Source: a bacterium
GTDB lineage: Bacteria > Cyanobacteriota > Vampirovibrionia > Obscuribacterales > Obscuribacteraceae
DNA: 64,000 nucleotides
Assembly: GCA_016124935.1 (NCBI GenBank)
Contig: WGMS01000004.1
Location: 101,243-165,242 of the forward strand
Direction: 5' to 3'
A model generated the notes under the pieces. The model saw nothing but the letters and a program-made list of their open reading frames with translations, did no database searches and was not told the origin of the DNA. Position 1 is the stretch's first letter, and the number at the start of each line of letters is the position of its first letter. Below are positions 33,374-42,581 of the stretch, piece after piece. A program made the position numbers and the translations under genes.

Positions 33374-33675
33374 GAGAAATTAGAATGGTATCATCTTAAA
33401 TTAAGCGCAGTTTAGATTAAGTACTGGTGCCGATTCTCAAAAGTCCTATAAATACGGGGATACAAGTCTCGCCTCCGATTCAAAAAGCGAGCAATCGATG
33501 GCCATCCAAGATCCAGCGCATATATCCACACTATGCGGCAATAGCAGGACACGTATCCGCACGGCTTCAAGATTAGCAACTTATACAGTTAACAGATTAG
33601 TTTCCAAGCTGAGCCCGTGCTATGATTTGGACCGTTGACAAGCACTCTCGAAAAATTCATGGGAGGAGGTGGATA
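33374..33675. other. intergenic region upstream of coaD
   Basis: About 300 bases with no convincing gene. A 46-codon open frame from 33498 has no ribosome binding site. A TATGAT at about 33620 may be the -10 box for coaD. I see no repeat or RNA gene. Confidence 0.4.
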
Positions 33676-34167
33676 TTGGCTCGGGCCATCTATCCGGGAT
33701 CATTTGATCCGATGACTTTCGGCCATCTGGACATAGTCAAAAGAGCAAGAAAGGTATTTGATCAGGTAATCATGGCGGTTGTCGCCAACCCCGGCAAATC
33801 CCCACTGCTACCGATGGAAGTGAGAATGAGATTGATAGAGGAGACCGTAAACGATTTGGGTGGCATCACCGTCGGCTCTTTCCAGGGACTGACTGTGGAC
33901 TACGCAAAAGAGAACGAGACCTTCTGTCTAATACGCGGCCTGAGAGCTATCTCAGATTTCGAAGCAGAGCTTGGAATGGCGCAAACCAACAAACAGCTCT
34001 TTCCTGAGCTAGAAACTATTTTTCTTATGACCAAAGCAGAGTATTCTTTTATAAGTTCTTCTACAGTCAAAGAAATTGTCCGCCTGGGCGGAGACGTTTC
34101 AGAATTCGTACCAAAACCTGTTAACGATTACTTGAAGCAGAACTTCAGTAGAGGCATTACAGAATGA
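33676..34167 (+). CDS. coaD: pantetheine-phosphate adenylyltransferase
   Basis: Joins ATP and 4'-phosphopantetheine to dephospho-CoA, the fourth step of coenzyme A synthesis. 163 residues, the normal length. ARAIYPGSFDPMTFGHLDIV carries the nucleotidyltransferase TxGH motif. RGLRAISDFEAELGMAQTNK and the C-terminal EYSFISSSTVKEIVRLGGDV are diagnostic. The frame is open upstream, but the TTG at 33676 is preceded by a very strong GGGAGGAGGTGG and gives the standard N-terminus. The stop overlaps the following ATG (ATGA). Confidence 0.95.
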   Translation: MARAIYPGSFDPMTFGHLDIVKRARKVFDQVIMAVVANPGKSPLLPMEVRMRLIEETVNDLGGITVGSFQGLTVDYAKENETFCLIRGLRAISDFEAELGMAQTNKQLFPELETIFLMTKAEYSFISSSTVKEIVRLGGDVSEFVPKPVNDYLKQNFSRGITE

Positions 34168-34847
34168 CCACATTAACCGCACCGACTGCAACTCCTACGA
34201 CCAACACCTACAAGCAGACATCCATATACAAACATATGGACCTGCTGGAGCACCTCATCGAAGATGCCGCCGGTCTATACAAATATAAGTTCATCAATGC
34301 CGATGACTTTCTCGACGTGCTCGACAAAGCCAGAGCCCGTCTCCCCGAAGAATTGAGCGAAGCCGCCGAAGTGATTCAGCAACGAGACCATATCGTCGCA
34401 GAGTCCCAGCGCCGTGCCGAGCAAGTCGTCACCCAGGCTAAGCGCCAGGCAGAAGCTATGCTGGCAGAGTCCGAATTGCTCCGGGCAGTTCAGGCAGAGG
34501 TAGAGAGAATCCGCAAGCAAGTGGTCTCTGAAATCGAGCAGATGAGAAGAGAAGCTCTCTCCGAAGCCGAGCGCATTCGCCAGGAAGCCGATCAAGATGC
34601 TAAACGCATCAAAGAAGGCGCCGACCACTATGCCGAATCGGTACTCACCAGAATCGGCTCCGACCTGGTCGAAATTGGACAGCATGTCCAGGAATCGCAG
34701 AAAATCATTCAGAACGGTCAGCGCTTGCTCGGTCAGGTAAAACAACGCCCTGCTCAGCAAGAGACCGGTTCACAGCCCCAGCACCAAACAAATCCTAAGA
34801 CCCAGAGAACCCAGGAGCTTCACAGCCCCCTTCTCTCCGGAGATTAA
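34164..34847 (+). CDS. coiled-coil protein (DivIVA / ATP-synthase-b-like)
   Basis: 227 residues. A short folded N-terminal part (YKHMDLLEHLIEDAAGLYKY) precedes a long Glu/Arg/Ala-rich coiled coil (about residues 70-165: RRAEQVVTQAKRQAEAMLAE, IEQMRREALSEAERIRQEAD) and a Gln/Thr/Pro-rich disordered tail. No signal peptide. Such proteins are often cytoskeletal or membrane-curvature-associated, or are misnamed as ATP synthase subunit b; the specific role is unknown. It is translationally coupled to coaD, a pairing seen in other genomes with short coiled-coil proteins. Confidence 0.75.
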   Translation: MTTLTAPTATPTTNTYKQTSIYKHMDLLEHLIEDAAGLYKYKFINADDFLDVLDKARARLPEELSEAAEVIQQRDHIVAESQRRAEQVVTQAKRQAEAMLAESELLRAVQAEVERIRKQVVSEIEQMRREALSEAERIRQEADQDAKRIKEGADHYAESVLTRIGSDLVEIGQHVQESQKIIQNGQRLLGQVKQRPAQQETGSQPQHQTNPKTQRTQELHSPLLSGD

Positions 34848-34887
34848 TTAGAAAGGGTAAACGCCAGGGCAACGCCAATACGACGAG

Positions 34888-34922
34888 AAGCGGTGGTTTC
34901 AAATGAAGCCATCGCTTTTAGT
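34888..34922 (+). terminator. terminator after the coaD / coiled-coil operon
   Basis: Stem AAGCGGTGGTTTCA / TGAAGCCATCGCTT with a short AA loop and one G-T and one mismatch position, followed by TTAGTTAG. It overlaps the stop codon of the convergent gene. Confidence 0.65.
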
Positions 34923-35988
34923 TAGAGCGAAGCTCGCTGTCTGCCTGCCTGGAGCTGACGATGTGCCGGGGATGCTCGTAAGCGTTATAGATAAGCTCGG
35001 ACCACTCACGAATTAGAGCATTGGCTCTGCGATCATTCCGTTTGCGCTCCACCTGAATCGCCACTGCGTAGCGCTTGCCGTCGGCGGTGGTGACGATACC
35101 CGCGTCTCCCAGAACCTTACCCAGGGTGCCTGTCTTGTGCACGATCTTAGCGCCCGGACCGAGCCCCTGGGGAAGCATGGAACGATTACGACACTTCTCC
35201 ATGATCTCGTACATGAACTCACGATTGCTTTCCGAAATCAGCTCACCATGGTCGACCCTGCCGAGTAGATAGACAAGATCATAAGGACTGGTGATATTGG
35301 TGCCTTCGATATCGACCAGATAATTGTTGATCTTGGTGTTTTTCAGTCCCCAGACCCGGAAATTCTTGTTGAGTTTTTCCTTTCCACCCAGATGGTCGAT
35401 GAGCATATTGGTGGCAGTGTTGTCCGAATAGATCATCATCAATTCGGCCGTTCTGCGGGCGGTGTATTTGGTACCACTTTTTCTCCATTGCAAAAAACCG
35501 GAGCCTGATGTTTTGACTGAATCAGTCACCTCCAGTTCATCATCCATGGAGCATTTTTTCAGATCACAGTTGCGCAAAAAGCTTATCAGAATCGGAACTT
35601 TTATAAGACTGGCGGCAGGGTAGGGGCGGTTGCCGTTGAATTCGACATACTTGCCGGACTCGATTTCGATGGCGAAAACACCGGGGATATTGGTATCAAC
35701 TTTATCGAGACTCTTGAGCTCTTTTTGCAGACCGGGCAGTGCCGTGGTCAACTCGAATGGAGGATTGAGCTTGACCATCTTCATCGCTTCTTTAGATTGG
35801 GCGGGCTCGTCTCCGCCCCAATAGCCCTTAAGTGAAGGAATGAGAACAGAAAGGACCACAGCCAGAGCCACAGCTCTCAAGAGCCTCTGACCGGGCGGCA
35901 TCACCCTGCGCCGCTTCTTAGATTTACGCCTGGCTCTCGTGTTTAGTTCCAGGGTCTGCTCTCGATTTCGGTCTAGTAATTTAAGCAA
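34918..35988 (-). CDS. class A beta-lactamase-fold serine hydrolase
   Basis: 356 residues. A basic cytoplasmic N-terminus (RARRKSKKRRRVMPPGQR) and one transmembrane anchor (LLRAVALAVVLSVLIPSL) precede a penicillin-binding/beta-lactamase class A domain: active-site PAASLIKVPI (SxxK), YSDNTATN (SDN), and VHKTGTLGKVLGDAG (KTG). The omega-loop region reads DIEGTNITSP, so the canonical ExxLN is not exact; substrate may be peptidoglycan rather than a beta-lactam. The start is a TTG with AGAG nearby; the ATG at 35901 inside the basic stretch is an alternative. Probably periplasm-facing. Confidence 0.87.
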   Translation of the reverse strand: MLKLLDRNREQTLELNTRARRKSKKRRRVMPPGQRLLRAVALAVVLSVLIPSLKGYWGGDEPAQSKEAMKMVKLNPPFELTTALPGLQKELKSLDKVDTNIPGVFAIEIESGKYVEFNGNRPYPAASLIKVPILISFLRNCDLKKCSMDDELEVTDSVKTSGSGFLQWRKSGTKYTARRTAELMMIYSDNTATNMLIDHLGGKEKLNKNFRVWGLKNTKINNYLVDIEGTNITSPYDLVYLLGRVDHGELISESNREFMYEIMEKCRNRSMLPQGLGPGAKIVHKTGTLGKVLGDAGIVTTADGKRYAVAIQVERKRNDRRANALIREWSELIYNAYEHPRHIVSSRQADSELRSN

Positions 35989-36081
35989 CGAAATACTCTC
36001 TGGTCTGGCGAGGTCATCAGCATAAGAATACCTTATTAGATCAAAGTTTCAAGTTGTGACATATACCTAAATAAGTAACAA

Positions 36082-37089
36082 CTATTTTACCTCGGTCACA
36101 CCACCATCGGTATTGCCGGAGAACTTTCTAGGAGCGAAGATGTACAGGGCAAGCAGGATCAAGGTAGAGAGACTGACTGCATATTTCACCCAGGGATCGA
36201 TATCCGTCCGGGGCGAGATAAAGCCTTCTATACAGCCTGCAATCAGGAGCAGCGGCACAGTACCGGCAAAAAGACCGGCAGCTTTCTTAGCGGCTATCTT
36301 GAACATATCCACCCGCTTGTACTGCCCGGGAAAGAGCAAGGCCGCTCCCATCATCAGCCCGGCACCACCGGAGATAAATATGCAGTTGAGTTCGATAACA
36401 CCATGGGCGGCGACAAAAGTGAGCAGCTTCGGCGCCATGCCGTAGATTTTGCACACACCAAGGGCAGTGCCAATATGCAGTCCGTTCAGAAGCAGAACAA
36501 AGATGGTTCCGATTCCGAAACTGATACCGAAGACGAAGGCTTTAATAGAGACCCCGATGTTGTTGGTGGAGATCATACTGAAGGCGAGCGCGTTCTTTCC
36601 TTCCACCGCGTCAGTCCACATCTGTTTCTTCTCGATAGAGTTGAACATATCCTCGGGCACCAGGGGTTGCCCCCGGGCAATCTCGTACTGGGCGAAATTG
36701 AGGTTCTTTTGAACCAGAGAATAACCGACCCAGGCCGGACAGGCGAATAATAGAAATGAGGTGATGATGTAAAGAATGTTCTCCCGCACCAGGCGTGGGA
36801 AGCCTATCCAGAGAAAGGCGAAGAGATCCTTCCAACGGTTCTTATCCGTCTGATACACTTGGTTGTGGGCTCTCACCACCAGATTGTTCAGATAGACCTG
36901 GATGTCCCCACTGAGCTTGAGAGCCCGGGCCCGGGAAAGATCGGCGGAGGTGCTTCTATATAATCGGCCAAGCTCCTGGAGCTGCTTCCGGTCCAGGGCC
37001 CCTACCCCGTCCTTATCGGTCAGGGAAAGGAGCTTATCCAGCTCATCCCAGGCTTTTTTTCTGACTTTCAACCAGCGTTCGACATTCAT
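36082..37089 (-). CDS. SpoIIM/DUF95-family membrane protein
   Basis: 335 residues of the stage II sporulation protein M family (DUF95). A soluble helical N-terminus (KAWDELDKLLSLTD ... LYRSTSADLSRARAL) is followed by five to six membrane helices with the family segment NNIGVSIKAFVFGISFGIGT ... THG-type FVAAHGVIELNCIFISGGAG. It is divergent from an RDD-family gene, a pairing found in many bacteria, where these two often neighbour MoxR/DUF58 genes; those are absent here. Non-sporulating bacteria also carry it, so sporulation is not implied. Confidence 0.88.
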   Translation of the reverse strand: MNVERWLKVRKKAWDELDKLLSLTDKDGVGALDRKQLQELGRLYRSTSADLSRARALKLSGDIQVYLNNLVVRAHNQVYQTDKNRWKDLFAFLWIGFPRLVRENILYIITSFLLFACPAWVGYSLVQKNLNFAQYEIARGQPLVPEDMFNSIEKKQMWTDAVEGKNALAFSMISTNNIGVSIKAFVFGISFGIGTIFVLLLNGLHIGTALGVCKIYGMAPKLLTFVAAHGVIELNCIFISGGAGLMMGAALLFPGQYKRVDMFKIAAKKAAGLFAGTVPLLLIAGCIEGFISPRTDIDPWVKYAVSLSTLILLALYIFAPRKFSGNTDGGVTEVK

Positions 37090-37101
37090 AGGCCAAAGAA
37101 A

Positions 37102-37899
37102 ATGTACACTCCCGACTATTCGATCTCTACCCCCGAAAACGTGGATCTACACCTGGAGCTTGCCGGTATAGGCAACCGCATCCTGGCCTATCTCATAGAT
37201 ATGACCATCGTCGGCATGATTTTACTGCTTCTGGGCATGATGGACATGGCCATTTATCTGGGAGCCACTTATTTCAAAGTGCCCACCGAAGCAAAAGAGA
37301 CCCTGGTCATGGCTATTTCGGTGGTGGCTATCTTTGTGAGCTTCTTCCTTTTCTTCGGCTATCACATATTTTTCGAAGGCACCTGGCAGGGCCAGTCGCC
37401 GGGCAAGCGCCTGGCAGGCATAAGAGTGATAGAGAACAACGGTCAGCCGGTGAGCTGGTCTTCCGTCTTCATCCGCAACATAGTCAGGGTTTTCGATAAC
37501 GGCATGATGCTCATAGGACTGCTCACAATGCTGATAAACAAGAACGAAAAGCGGCTGGGCGACCTGGCAGCCGGCACCCTGGTCATTAGAGAACGAAAGT
37601 CCGAATTAACAGGCGAAAACATCCCCATGCTTACCAAAGCCAAAGCCGAGCCCCTTCTCGATATAGGTCGAATCAGCTCCGAGGATTACGATCTTCTGGC
37701 CCGTTTCTTGAAGCGACGCAAGGGCTTGTCCGCCTCCCACAGGCCGGTGATAGCCAGTCGTCTCGATGGCTATTTCCGCGAAAAGCTCAAAGACGGGGGC
37801 ATCCAGGAAGGGCAGCAACCGGCCCAGGGCAACCCGGAAGAGTTCCTGGAAACGATATTTCTCTCCTACCAGGCCCGGGGAGAGGAATTCGGCATCTAG
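37102..37899 (+). CDS. RDD-family membrane protein
   Basis: 265 residues. The RDD domain shows the Arg-Asp-Asp pattern (GNRILAYLIDMTIVG, and later SPGKRLAGIRVIENNGQPVS, KRLGDLAAGTLVI) with three membrane helices. The last 110 residues are a cytosolic helical region (SEDYDLLARFLKRRKGL). RDD proteins are of uncertain function, with transport or ion-homeostasis roles proposed. The start codon lies only 12 bases from that of the divergent SpoIIM-family gene, so the two promoters must sit inside the opposite coding sequence. Confidence 0.87.
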   Translation: MYTPDYSISTPENVDLHLELAGIGNRILAYLIDMTIVGMILLLLGMMDMAIYLGATYFKVPTEAKETLVMAISVVAIFVSFFLFFGYHIFFEGTWQGQSPGKRLAGIRVIENNGQPVSWSSVFIRNIVRVFDNGMMLIGLLTMLINKNEKRLGDLAAGTLVIRERKSELTGENIPMLTKAKAEPLLDIGRISSEDYDLLARFLKRRKGLSASHRPVIASRLDGYFREKLKDGGIQEGQQPAQGNPEEFLETIFLSYQARGEEFGI

Positions 37900-37909
37900 A
37901 TTTCGATTT

Positions 37910-39046
37910 CTAACAGGCAGCAGCAGCGCCACGCTCAGCCATCGGGGTGTATTTCAAGTCCATCTTACCGATGTAGTCCGAGGTAGGACGAATGAGCCGG
38001 TTGTTCTCATTCTGCTCGAGTACATGGGCAGCCCAACCGGACATGCGGCTGATGGCGAAGATCGGGGTGAAGAGATCCTCTGGAATGCCCAGCATGTAGT
38101 AGACCGAAGCCGAGTAGAAATCTACATTGGCGTTCAGTTTCTTCTCTTTCATCACCAGATCTTCTATACGAGTCGACATGTCGTACCACTTGCTCTCTCC
38201 GATACGCTCGCCTAGAGCTTCGGACATCTTCTTCAAGTGGAAAGCCCGGGGATCTACCGTTTTGTAGACCCGGTGGCCGAAGCCCATGATCTTTTTGCGG
38301 TCGGCAAAAATCTTGGCCACGTAATCATCCACTTTCCCAAGCTCGCCGATCTCAATAAGCATCTTGATCACCTCTTGATTGGCGCCGCCGTGTAGCGGTC
38401 CTTTGAGAGTGCCTATTGCTGCGGTTACTGCCGAGTGCATGTCGGTTTCGGTACCGGCAGCCACCCGGGCGGCGAAGGTCGACGCGTTGAATCCATGCTC
38501 GGCATGAAGAATAAGGGCGGCATCGAGGGAGCGAACGCTCACCTCATCGGGCTCTTTGCCGGCATGCAGAAGATAGAGGAAGCTGGCGGCGGTGGAATGT
38601 TCCGACTTGGGCGGGACTATGTCTCTGCCGTTACGGATACAGTCCCAGTAAGCGACAATGGTCGGAAGCTGGGCTGTGAGCCTGGTCGCTTTACGAATGT
38701 TGGAATCCCGATCATTGTTGTTGGCGTCTGGATCATACATGGAAAGCATCGAGGCAACCGTGCGAAGCACTTCCATCGGCACTGCTTTCCTGGGAAAGCC
38801 CTTCATCATATCGATCACTTCTTTGGGAATGGCACGATTGGCACCAAGCTCTTTCTTGAGAGTCTCAAGCTCCGACTCCACCGGCAATCTTCCAAACCAT
38901 AGAAGATAGACTACTTCCTCAAAATTAGAGTGCTCGGCCAGATCATGAATGTCATAACCTTGATAGATCAAACGTCCTTCGCTACCGTTTACTTTGCAAA
39001 TAGAGGACGATGCTGCGACAACACCTTCTAGTCCTGCTTTGGTCAT
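37910..39046 (-). CDS. gltA: citrate synthase
   Basis: Condenses oxaloacetate and acetyl-CoA to citrate. 378 residues, the bacterial type I-like short form. SEGRLIYQGYDIHDLAEHSN, the catalytic His segments LHAEHGFNASTFAARV and GPLHGGANQEVIKM, MGFGHRVYKTVDPRA, NVDFYSASVYYMLGIP and the C-terminal RMSGWAAHVLEQNENNRLIR are complete. The ATG at 39046 has GGAG 6 bases upstream and is preferred to a TTG at 39058. No other citrate-cycle gene is adjacent. Confidence 0.96.
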   Translation of the reverse strand: MTKAGLEGVVAASSSICKVNGSEGRLIYQGYDIHDLAEHSNFEEVVYLLWFGRLPVESELETLKKELGANRAIPKEVIDMMKGFPRKAVPMEVLRTVASMLSMYDPDANNNDRDSNIRKATRLTAQLPTIVAYWDCIRNGRDIVPPKSEHSTAASFLYLLHAGKEPDEVSVRSLDAALILHAEHGFNASTFAARVAAGTETDMHSAVTAAIGTLKGPLHGGANQEVIKMLIEIGELGKVDDYVAKIFADRKKIMGFGHRVYKTVDPRAFHLKKMSEALGERIGESKWYDMSTRIEDLVMKEKKLNANVDFYSASVYYMLGIPEDLFTPIFAISRMSGWAAHVLEQNENNRLIRPTSDYIGKMDLKYTPMAERGAAAAC

Positions 39047-39282
39047 GAGGTACTCCAATGGAAATGTACAAATCGATATTTGATTTATACACTAAATGAC
39101 AACCGAGATATGCAACCATAGCCTTATCTTCATTGTGTCCCTCAGGGTCTTCGGTTCCAAAGAGATCTGACAGGGGAAAAGATTGAGCTTCAGCAATTCA
39201 GCCTCTGTACCCGAAAAGCTTGCCCAGTCAAAATCCAACTCGAAGCGCAGCAAATCAGAAACTCTTTGACCAGACAGGAACG

Positions 39283-41505
39283 ATGCCAAATTTTCTTGAC
39301 GAAGACAGAGCTAGAATCAGAGAGCTGGGCAAGGTCCATCGGCACTTCACCAGGCTCAATCGGCAGACCGACTCGATTGTGGCGGTCGGTGCCCTCTATG
39401 CCCTGGCCCGACGCGGTCTTGTACCGGCCATGGAAAAAACCACCCGAACTACAATAGAAGAGTTTTCCGCAAGAGAAATCCGGCATGACCAATCTCGCTT
39501 CGGCAGGCTTCTGACTGCCTGGCTGGAGAAACCGCTCTCTTACCTGGCAAAAGAAGATTTAAGAGGGCTTCTCCGACAATTCAACAACCAGAAAGCTTTT
39601 CAGCGCTATGGCGAAGAGCCCCTCTTTGCCGGTTGGCTTTATCAGTTCGGCATTCTCAATGACGTTTCAGAGAGATCCTATGGACAGAGAAGAACCGGCC
39701 GAAACATGGATGAACTGGCAGCAATTACAAGATGGTACACACCGTCCGCGATTGCAGAGTTTATTGTCGACGAAGCCCTGGGCGAGCCACGAAAGAATGG
39801 CGCAACCCGCTTCTTAGATCCGGCTTGCGGTGCCGGTCACCTTTTGATTCCGGCGTTTCAAAAGATGCTGAAAGCCGGAGAGAATGTAGAAGACTTACTG
39901 GAGAAGAGACTTTTCGGTCTTGATATAGACAGCCTGGCCGTACAAATGGCAGGCTTTGCCATCTATTTAGCCTGCCGGGACGCCGGTCTCAAAGGCGACC
40001 TGCCCATCCCGAAACTATTCTGCTTCCATCAAGATTCTCCTGAGGCAAGCGGGCAGGACGCCGCCCTTGGCAGTTTTCTACTGGGGATTCCAGCAGAAAA
40101 ACGTCCTGGAGGGATTGTCCTTAGAGATCTCGAGAACAACATTCTGCCACTGGATGCAATACCATCAAGTTATTCTCACCTGGCCGCCAATCCCCCTTAT
40201 TTGAGCAATCGTCTAATGCCAGAGCAGATGCGGGACTTTCTCAAAGAGCACTACCAAGACTGTCACTATGACCTCTATACCTCATTTATAGAGCTTTCCG
40301 CCCGCTTGTTGGAACCTGGTGGCAGAGGCTCTTTTATCTGTCAAAACAGTTTTTTGAATATTCAACGCTACGCAAACTTTCGTCTGGCTTTTTCAAAACG
40401 CTGTCAGATTGAGACCCTTGCCCTTCTAGGCCCCGGAACTTTTGCCACCAGATCCGGAGAGAAAGTAAACAGCGCCGTTCTTACATTTAGCAGAAAGAGC
40501 GAGCCCTCGAAAGAGAGGGACAATGGCAGCCTGCGCATTCTCAAAGAAGGCGCAAAAGACCTGGATAAAACCTCTTTCGAATCGCTGTCAAGAGCCGACT
40601 TGCAGTTGACCACCAAAAGCCTGCCCGGTCACCCCATCGCCATCCATTGTCCCCGGGAGCTGGCCGATATGTTTCGGGACCTGAAACCCCTGGGAGCTCC
40701 GGAATTTCGTATTCACCTCACCAATGGACTTTTTACCTGCAACAACAAAAAATTCGTCAAGCATTTTCGGGACCTCGAACTAGAAAAAAATCCGAAAAAT
40801 GCCACCGACTACGTACCCTATGACAAGGGCGGCGGCAGAAAATGGTATGCCACCACTCCCTACTTTCTTCACTGGCCGGACGATGGAGCCACAATTCGAG
40901 AATACCGAGCCGCCCGAGGTCAATCTCGGCGCCTGCCCGGTGAAGACTTTTATTTTCGAACCGGTGTCACCTATTCTTATATAGGCACCAGCGGCTTTAC
41001 AGCCAGACTGTTATCGGAAAATGCCGTTTTCGACATAGCGAGCTCCGCCCTGTTCAGCGACCGGATCGATATTCTCTATCTGCTCGGATTTCTCAACTCA
41101 TCGCTGATTCAATTGATGCTGAGCATTCTCAACCCCACGGTCAACTTTCAGATAGGCGACCTGAGAAAGTTGCCTTACATAGAACCACCGGAACAAGTAG
41201 AAAAGTCGATAGCCCATCTAACAAGCCAGGCCGTCGCCATTGCAAGAGAGCTAGAGCGATTTGACCATCAATCGCCCAAATTCGAAGCGTCTTCGATTGC
41301 AAAGCCTGAACGCGCGAAAGTAGAAGAGCTACTTGCCCGGGAGTCTATGATCCAGACCGAGATAAACCGGATTATTCTAGATCTCTATGGTGCAGGAGCA
41401 TCCCTGAAGAACGCCATCGAGGCCAGCGCCTGGGTGAAAAAGAACAGCTATCGCGGTTACCTTCAGGACCTCGAAAAACCTACTGTCGCTTCGAGCCGGC
41501 GATGA
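39283..41505 (+). CDS. Eco57I/PglX-like N6-adenine DNA methyltransferase, orphan
   Basis: About 740 residues. The AdoMet-binding motif I FLDPACGAGHLLIPAFQ and catalytic motif IV NPPYL place it with gamma-type adenine methyltransferases of the Eco57I/type IIG and BREX PglX groups, as does RWYTPSAIAEFIVDEALG. A TaqI-like target-recognition part follows (TGVTYSYIGTSGFTARLLSE, FLNSSLIQLMLSILNPTVNF, LRKLPYIEPP). No PD-(D/E)xK nuclease motif is visible, and no other restriction or BREX gene is nearby, so it is a solitary methyltransferase. It is shorter than PglX (about 1200). The ATG at 39283 is chosen; a TTG at 39220 would add 21 residues. Convergent overlap of 26 bases with the next gene. Confidence 0.85.
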   Translation: MPNFLDEDRARIRELGKVHRHFTRLNRQTDSIVAVGALYALARRGLVPAMEKTTRTTIEEFSAREIRHDQSRFGRLLTAWLEKPLSYLAKEDLRGLLRQFNNQKAFQRYGEEPLFAGWLYQFGILNDVSERSYGQRRTGRNMDELAAITRWYTPSAIAEFIVDEALGEPRKNGATRFLDPACGAGHLLIPAFQKMLKAGENVEDLLEKRLFGLDIDSLAVQMAGFAIYLACRDAGLKGDLPIPKLFCFHQDSPEASGQDAALGSFLLGIPAEKRPGGIVLRDLENNILPLDAIPSSYSHLAANPPYLSNRLMPEQMRDFLKEHYQDCHYDLYTSFIELSARLLEPGGRGSFICQNSFLNIQRYANFRLAFSKRCQIETLALLGPGTFATRSGEKVNSAVLTFSRKSEPSKERDNGSLRILKEGAKDLDKTSFESLSRADLQLTTKSLPGHPIAIHCPRELADMFRDLKPLGAPEFRIHLTNGLFTCNNKKFVKHFRDLELEKNPKNATDYVPYDKGGGRKWYATTPYFLHWPDDGATIREYRAARGQSRRLPGEDFYFRTGVTYSYIGTSGFTARLLSENAVFDIASSALFSDRIDILYLLGFLNSSLIQLMLSILNPTVNFQIGDLRKLPYIEPPEQVEKSIAHLTSQAVAIARELERFDHQSPKFEASSIAKPERAKVEELLARESMIQTEINRIILDLYGAGASLKNAIEASAWVKKNSYRGYLQDLEKPTVASSRR

Positions 41506-42553
41506 AGAGCTTTTGGAAAGAGCCGGCGAATTCAGCCGGATCGATAGAAAACATGCCGTCTTTCAAGCGCCCGGAAGAGGTAGCGGCCGGATGCTTGGGA
41601 CCGAACGGGTCCCTCAGGGTAATCCTGAAAGTCGAGGGGGCGGCACTGTCCACAGCAATCACACTGTAAGCATGATCTGAATTGAGCCCCTTAGCAAGCG
41701 ATGTCGAGGCGGAGACTGCCACCATCGGTCTCTTTCGATATTCGAAAAGAGTGGAGCTGATTAAGTCCGGCGTGATACCGGCGAGATCTATAATCAGGGC
41801 AGGAGCACCGGTCAAAAGCTCCAGGTAGAAGGCAGGGTCCACTACCTTACGAAGAGAAGTCATCTCTAGCTCACTCTGCACGGCCTTTTCCAGTACCATA
41901 GGCCAGTAACCCATTCTGGTAAGGCGCCCATAGAGAGAGAGTTCCACCACCCCGGGGCGCTTCACCCTGACGCCACCACCGGTACCACTGATACCACCAG
42001 GAAAACTAACAGTATAACTTCTATCCTCACCGACAGCTATCATAGAAGCGAGCGCCTCCGGCTCCATGGCTGCCATAGCAGCCAGAACAGCCAGAAAATG
42101 GCAGTCGCCCATATTACCGCGGCGAACCGCCAAAGGACGAACACTGGTGAGCGCTTCCCCATCGGAGCCAAATAAAGCCGGATTCAGCCTATAAATCTCC
42201 CGGGTGCGTTTCATAATCGCCTCGGCTGCCCCTTTCAATCTTTTACGATCAAGAGAGAGACTGTCGACGTCCTCCTCCCTCAGAAGCTGTTCGAGCACAA
42301 GAAGATCACCAATAGTGATACCGTTTCTCTTTTCGAACCAGCTCTCTTTATTCAACTTTCCTATCTCTTCAAAACAGAAGCTGAACAGGGCAATTACTTG
42401 AGCCTCGATGTCGGAACTCTCGCCATCGGTCGGTCTATGGTTTTCCTGCACCTCTTCTTTCTGGAGAACTCCATCATGGTTGATATCGAGCTCTTCGAAG
42501 ACCCCTCTCAGATGCCTCAGCACATCTTCCTTCCAGTCGTTCTCGTCCTTCAT
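41480..42553 (-). CDS. calpain-like cysteine protease with N-terminal EF-hand
   Basis: About 357 residues. One canonical EF-hand calcium loop (DINHDGVLQKEE, near residue 25) is followed by a calpain (C2) protease-like domain. Catalytic positions: Cys in RRGNMGDCHFLAVLAAMA (about C153), His in NSDHAYSVIAV (about H296) and LRDPFG where calpains have LRNPWG, so the catalytic Asn is Asp here (about D317). Other landmarks: YGRLTRMGYWPMVLEKA. No signal peptide, so cytosolic. Calcium-triggered activity is possible but inferred. The ATG at 42553 and a TTG two codons earlier are both possible. Last gene of a minus-strand run from adhE. Confidence 0.82.
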   Translation of the reverse strand: MKDENDWKEDVLRHLRGVFEELDINHDGVLQKEEVQENHRPTDGESSDIEAQVIALFSFCFEEIGKLNKESWFEKRNGITIGDLLVLEQLLREEDVDSLSLDRKRLKGAAEAIMKRTREIYRLNPALFGSDGEALTSVRPLAVRRGNMGDCHFLAVLAAMAAMEPEALASMIAVGEDRSYTVSFPGGISGTGGGVRVKRPGVVELSLYGRLTRMGYWPMVLEKAVQSELEMTSLRKVVDPAFYLELLTGAPALIIDLAGITPDLISSTLFEYRKRPMVAVSASTSLAKGLNSDHAYSVIAVDSAAPSTFRITLRDPFGPKHPAATSSGRLKDGMFSIDPAEFAGSFQKLFIAGSKRQ

Positions 42554-42581
42554 CCTCAATATCGCTCTTATATCTTCCTAT

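Noticed and set aside
33498..33638. 46-codon frame upstream of coaD
   Set aside because: No Shine-Dalgarno sequence and overlaps the probable coaD promoter.
34918..35988. Antibiotic-resistance beta-lactamase
   Set aside because: Class A fold motifs are present but the ExxLN omega loop is not canonical and there is a basic cytoplasmic N-terminus with membrane anchor, so a peptidoglycan-related hydrolase is as likely.
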